Assembly (NCBI GenBank): GCA_040182905.1
Contig: JARQWU010000067.1
Coordinates: forward strand, 1-40,564
DNA length: 40,564 nt
Source of the DNA: Barthelona sp. PAP020
Lineage: Eukaryota; Metamonada: BaSk clade
Direction: 5' to 3'
This document shows positions 37,573 through 40,564 of the stretch, piece by piece (position 1 is the first letter of the stretch; each line of letters begins with the position of its first letter). Under the pieces are notes generated by a model. The model worked only from the letters and a program-made list of their open reading frames with translations. It had not been told where the DNA came from and searched no databases. Position numbers and translations under genes: made by a program.

Positions 37573-37971
37573 ATGAATGGCAATCTGAATAGAGAAAGAG
37601 TATCATCAGATTTTAGTTTTAATGATAATATTAAATTTGACCCAATTTTAAGGTCTAATTCCAGCCAATATGTGGTTGATCCAAAATCTCCAGAAGAAAT
37701 TGAAGAATTATTATTTTCTTTGTTGGAAAATTTATCGTATGAGCGAAAGAATGAATTAAAGACACAGGATTGTTCTGAAATGCAATTTTCTTTTGAAGAA
37801 ACTTGTTATTTTTTACAAGAGGCTCTTATAAACCAACAACATTTTTTAGAAATTTATTTTACAAATATCGTTAATGAAAGAATGGTTAATCAAGAACATG
37901 AATTTCAAAAGTTTGTTCAAAGATATATTACCCCTTCTAACAATGAAGAAACTCCCAGTTATTTCAGTTAG
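37573..37971 (+). CDS. Orphan protein, 132 residues
   Basis: The frame runs from the ATG at 37573 to TAG. The N-terminal third is polar and probably disordered (Asn/Ser/Asp-rich). From about residue 38, amphipathic helices follow (SPEEIEELLFSLLENLSYERK, ETCYFLQEALINQQHFLEIY), ending in a short polar tail. No motif is recognised. It is divergent from RPN7 and its small upstream ORF, and 91 bp upstream of the PDCD2-like start on the same strand. A longer frame of the PDCD2-like gene overlaps its last codons, but that extension is unlikely to be translated. Confidence 0.6.
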   Translation: MNGNLNRERVSSDFSFNDNIKFDPILRSNSSQYVVDPKSPEEIEELLFSLLENLSYERKNELKTQDCSEMQFSFEETCYFLQEALINQQHFLEIYFTNIVNERMVNQEHEFQKFVQRYITPSNNEETPSYFS

Positions 37972-38062
37972 GTTACTTTTCTCCATATTTATTTCCTCAT
38001 ATTTCTTTGCAAAAGAAGCAGATTATAAATCATTTCGTTCATTTTATACTTTTTTTTTTGTC

Positions 38063-39283
38063 ATGTCAATTGCAAATATTGATAATTTGGTCTATTCTTT
38101 AGCTTTTTTAGGGAAAAAATGTGTCAAAGGAAAGCAACCAACAAGCTATTATGATGGTCGAATTGGAGGATATCCAACTTTTCCAAAAGGTTTGCCTCCA
38201 CAATTTCCATATCATTGTCCAAATTGTGGTCATGAGTTAGTTCTATTGTTTCAAGGTTTTTGTCCTATTCCCGATGTTTGTGAGGACATTGACCGCATTT
38301 GTTATTTATTTTTTTGTAATAATCCTCAATGCATGAATCCATATGATTCTTTCAGATCATTGAGAATTCAAATTCCATATATTGAAGAAGATGAAGATAC
38401 AGAACAACAGAAAGTAATCAAGAGTGATTTGGAAGAGGCTTTAACTGATGGACTTGATTTTGATTTTGCCGATGATTCAAACTCAATGTTTATTGAATCA
38501 TCAACAAAGAAAAAATCTACAACGTTTGTTCCACAACCAGTGACTTATGACATGGAGAATGCGGAAGCTCTCAATTGTTTTGAGTTAGAATTTGCAGACG
38601 AAGAATATGATGATCCTGTTGATGATTTGAAAGGTGTTGAACAAGCGCTTGATGATGAAATTATTGATTTGGATGCTGTTGAAAATACAGAAGGGCCAGA
38701 AACCCATGAAATGGATTTATTGAGAAAATATAAACAAAGTTTAGCTAAGAATAAAGGGAATGATGAAAGTGATCAACTACTAACCACAAAAGTTACCGAA
38801 CAGTTGCTTAATTATGAAAAGTTTCAACGCAAACTTCGAAAATTTCCTGAACAAATTGTCAGATATTGTTTTGGTGGAAAGCCTGTTGTTTTGGATCCAA
38901 ACGCTATTGCAATAGGATTTGATTGGGAAACAGGAAAAACTAATTTTGATTGCCCAACATGCCGGAGATTAGCCAGAAAAGTTAATAAAAAAGAAAGAAA
39001 AAACAAAAGCTCCAAACTTGTTTTTGAATACCAAGTTTTGTCTACAATTCTTTATTTCAAAAAAGAACTTGGATTAAAATCAAATATTGATGATCTAATA
39101 GAAGTTTCAGTGTTTACATGTCAAAATGTTTGTCAAAAATTTTCAAATATTGATGAAGTAATGTATACACAGGATGATATTGTTATTTGTGAAATAGAAG
39201 AGAATGATCAAGAGTTATTAAGAAAAATTATTGAAAAAAGTGGTCAAATAAAAATGTCAAATCAAAATAAAGAACGAAAGTAG
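38063..39283 (+). CDS. PDCD2/TSR4-family protein
   Basis: This 406-residue homologue of PDCD2/PDCD2L and yeast Tsr4 belongs to a family of dedicated chaperones for ribosomal protein uS5 (Rps2) in 40S assembly. Seen in the sequence: an N-terminal module (about 10-100) with VYSLAFLGKKC, DGRIGGYP, YHCPNCGHELVLLFQGFCPIP and YLFFCNNPQC, giving paired CxxC-type zinc ligands and the typical G-G-x-P loop. A long acidic linker (about 110-240) follows. The C-terminal module (about 255-390) has EQIVRYCFGGKPV, CPTCRR, FEYQVLSTILYF and VSVFTCQNVC, matching PDCD2_C. The ATG at 38063 is chosen because homology begins there; the frame is open upstream to 37874 over the end of the preceding gene, giving unconserved hydrophobic sequence. 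Confidence 0.9.
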   Translation: MSIANIDNLVYSLAFLGKKCVKGKQPTSYYDGRIGGYPTFPKGLPPQFPYHCPNCGHELVLLFQGFCPIPDVCEDIDRICYLFFCNNPQCMNPYDSFRSLRIQIPYIEEDEDTEQQKVIKSDLEEALTDGLDFDFADDSNSMFIESSTKKKSTTFVPQPVTYDMENAEALNCFELEFADEEYDDPVDDLKGVEQALDDEIIDLDAVENTEGPETHEMDLLRKYKQSLAKNKGNDESDQLLTTKVTEQLLNYEKFQRKLRKFPEQIVRYCFGGKPVVLDPNAIAIGFDWETGKTNFDCPTCRRLARKVNKKERKNKSSKLVFEYQVLSTILYFKKELGLKSNIDDLIEVSVFTCQNVCQKFSNIDEVMYTQDDIVICEIEENDQELLRKIIEKSGQIKMSNQNKERK

Positions 39284-39359
39284 TTGATAAATAGTTTATT
39301 AGTCTGTTGTTTTTGTGTAAATGACTGTCATGTGTGTTAAAATAAAAGAAAAAAACTAT

Positions 39360-39604
39360 TTACTCAGATTTTACTTGGAATGTGTAGTTGGAAATTGGAC
39401 CCTGTGATAAATAAACGCATGCCCAAAATCCCCATGCACAAAATATTGATCCAAATACTATAAATGTTGTTAAACTAAAAGTTAGAATTGAATAAACAAT
39501 AATAAAAATCACCTTTTTTCTTTCCTAAATATTAATCGAGCAATTATCGTTCCCAGTATTGCAATACCCAAAAATATTAGGCTTATTAATGAAAAACTCG
39601 TCAT
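39360..39604 (-). CDS. VMA9: Probable V-ATPase V0 subunit e (exons 39513-39604 and 39360-39474)
   Basis: This two-exon gene encodes 68 residues after removal of a 38-nt intron. The product has two hydrophobic helices (about 5-25 and 33-53) joined by a basic loop RKEKS. The second helix reads GSIFCAWGFWACVYLSQGP, like the aromatic/Cys-rich second helix and Leu/Ser-Gln-x-x-P end of the small V0 subunit e (ATP6V0E/Vma9), followed by a short polar tail. Subunit e is a 70-80 residue, two-pass part of the proton-pumping sector. Unspliced, the first exon stops after 31 codons; spliced, AG joins T to give Ser and a frame ending at TAA (39360). The subunit call is motif-level only, because the family is short and divergent; the exon structure is convincing. 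Confidence 0.68.
39475..39512 (-). other. 38-nt intron in the V-ATPase e gene
   Basis: On the minus strand the donor is AAAAAAG|GTGATT and the acceptor is TTCTAACTTTTAG|TTTA, with branch-like CTAAC 9 nt before the acceptor G. Phase 2. It has the same architecture as the ARL3 and cofilin introns, and removal restores an open frame across two hydrophobic helices. Confidence 0.8.
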
Positions 39605-39659
39605 TTGATAAATAATACACAAAAAAAAAATTAATTCATACATACATGTGATAGAAATT

Positions 39660-39797
39660 ATGCAAAGATTGGATCAATTTATTCCTGAGAATCATTTAAT
39701 GTTTGAGTTGTTCAATTATTTCCTATTTGTGAAGAAAAAAGAAAATCCGATCAACCTATACATTCAAAGGTTGCTCTTTCTGAATGTAAACTCATAA
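39660..39797 (+). CDS. Doubtful small ORF, 45 residues
   Basis: An ATG frame in the gap between the V-ATPase e gene (divergent, 55 bp away) and the end of cofilin. The peptide is amphipathic and helix-like (NHLMFELFNYFLFVKKKENP). No family is recognised, and chance is possible. Confidence 0.2.
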   Translation: MQRLDQFIPENHLMFELFNYFLFVKKKENPINLYIQRLLFLNVNS

Positions 39798-39860
39798 ATT
39801 TGTATTTAAATACAAAACTTATCAATCTGTAATAAACAAATACACACTTTATAAAGTTTC

Positions 39861-40300
39861 CTACAACTGCAAATCTCTCTTCAATTCAGCTTTATCTAAA
39901 TCTGCAACAGTAGTAGCTTGAGTTTCCAATCCTAAATTAAGGCAAGACTTGAGAATATTCTTGGTGGAAGCAAAAACCAATTTGGTTTTCATATCAACAC
40001 CACGAGGTCTCCAAAGAATAAGAACTTCCTTAGTTCTTCTTCCACCATCAACTTCATAATCAAAATCAAGAATAGCATAACGACAATCATCTTCAGGAAG
40101 AGCATTCAAAAAATCTTCATGTGTGGCTTCAGGAGAACCAAGAGTATCAACAACAATTTCTGTTTTGTTTTCATTCATTTTGAGCAAAAGAAATTTGTTC
40201 TTGGTAACGATTTTCATCTCTTGATACACATTAACGACATTATCAGATACAGTAATTCCCGACTACAAATTAGTACTCAATCAACAATAAATGATACCAT
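39861..40300 (-). CDS. Cofilin/ADF actin-depolymerising factor (exons 40298-40300 and 39861-40262)
   Basis: This is a 134-residue ADF-homology protein that binds ADP-actin and severs and depolymerises filaments. Seen in the sequence: the N-terminal MSGITV with the regulatory Ser directly after Met, a short helix, LDFDYEVDGGRRTKEVLILWRP on the central sheet, and the long actin-binding helix MKTKLVFASTKNILK, followed by the usual C-terminal helix. Length is typical for protist cofilins. The first exon is only the ATG (40298-40300). A 35-nt intron then joins it to TCG GGA ATT; reading without the intron gives no acceptable start. Phosphorylation of Ser2 is the family's common off-switch, and the residue is present. 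The 3' end lies 256 bp from the V-ATPase e start. Confidence 0.95.
40263..40297 (-). other. 35-nt intron directly after the cofilin start codon
   Basis: On the minus strand the ATG is followed by GTATCATT, and the intron ends TACTAATTTGTAG, with branch-like CTAAT 9 nt before the acceptor G. Splicing produces MSGITV, the canonical cofilin N-terminus. Phase 0 after codon 1. An intron at this place is familiar from plant and animal ADF/cofilin genes. Confidence 0.88.
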
Positions 40301-40449
40301 TTTTTTGAAAAAGAAATAAAAAAATTTTGAAAAAAAAATCGAAGTTCAAAAGGATCATTTTGATTTTGACAAAACAATTCATATTTTCTTTTTGAAATCC
40401 CTTTAATTAATAAACAAAAACATCAAAAGAAATTTATTGTAAATCAAAG

Positions 40450-40564
40450 ATGGAGTTTCTGGGAATTTTGAGTTGCTACAAACCATTTATTTCAGAAACA
40501 CACAGTCAATTGCACAAAAAAAAAAAAAAAAAAAAAAAAAAGGAAAAAATCACAAAACAACGAA
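40450..40564 (+). CDS. Possible 5' end of a gene running off the window
   Basis: An ATG at 40450 opens a frame that stays open to the last base. It encodes about 22 ordinary residues, then eight AAA lysine codons plus AAG from a 26-base A run (40516-40541), then a basic stretch. The A run may be inside a coding region, or the ATG may be chance in a leader. No family can be recognised from so little. It is divergent from cofilin with about 150 bp between starts. Confidence 0.25.
   Translation, partial: MEFLGILSCYKPFISETHSQLHKKKKKKKKKEKITKQR

Noticed and set aside
37874-38062. N-terminal extension of the PDCD2-like protein with hydrophobic stretches
   Set aside because: It overlaps the end of the preceding gene, shows no family similarity, and the conserved module begins right after the ATG at 38063.
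1-40564. tRNA, rRNA, CRISPR array, transposon or bacterial-type operon
   Set aside because: No T-loop GGTTCGA-type consensus in spacers, no spaced direct repeats, no transposase or reverse-transcriptase motifs. The gene set is plainly eukaryotic nuclear.

Overview
The window is nuclear DNA of a unicellular, flagellated eukaryote. The genome is strongly AT-rich and gene-dense. Most genes are single open frames separated by 40-400 bp of A/T-tract-rich spacer, on both strands. TAA, TAG and TGA all end recognisable genes, so the standard code is used. Three introns can be deduced, and all are tiny (35, 38 and 40 nt), with GT...TAG ends and a CTAAT/CTAAC branch-like motif just before the 3' splice site. 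An axonemal-type dynein heavy chain and an ARL3 homologue imply a cilium or flagellum. I cannot name the lineage from the sequence alone.

Layout. Bases 1-383 hold the end of CCT3 (chaperonin gamma). Next come a kinesin (636-2534, +), a WD40 protein (2739-3932, -), ARL3 (4457-5039, -, with an intron directly after the ATG), a Trm5-family tRNA methyltransferase (5084-6247, -) and the ribosome-assembly Brix protein SSF1/Peter Pan (6350-7408, -). Three genes without recognisable families follow on +: 7612-8502, a short coiled-coil protein (8782-9123) and a 963-residue multi-pass membrane protein (9560-12451). A decayed kinase-WD40 gene (12801-14919, -) is a paralogue of the WD40 gene at 2.7-3.9 kb. 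Two more orphans lie on - (15153-16283, and 16363-17805 with an FHA-like fold).

The most interesting gene is at 18196-20376 (+). It joins an N-terminal TOG/CLASP-like helical domain to a C-terminal TACC-type coiled coil. In animals, TACC proteins and TOG proteins are separate partners at microtubule plus ends and centrosomes. After it come an orphan (20781-22241), an acylphosphatase (22501-22824) and an uninterrupted 3972-residue inner-arm-type dynein heavy chain (23071-34989, -). The dynein is divergent, across 79 bp, from a multi-RRM protein (35069-36034, +). The right end holds proteasome lid subunit RPN7 (-) with a small ORF overlapping its start codon, an orphan (37573-37971, +), a PDCD2/TSR4-like protein (38063-39283, +), a two-exon V-ATPase subunit e candidate (39360-39604, -), cofilin/ADF (39861-40300, -, again with an intron right after the ATG) and an uncertain partial ORF running off the end.

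The genes are mostly housekeeping (protein folding, ribosome and tRNA maturation, proteasome, V-ATPase), with many cytoskeletal genes: CCT3, kinesin, ARL3, TOG-TACC, dynein and cofilin. There is no operon logic. Adjacent genes sit head-to-head, tail-to-tail or in tandem with separate spacers. I saw no tRNA, rRNA, CRISPR array or transposase. Family calls rest on motifs read by eye and remembered family patterns; no database search was run.
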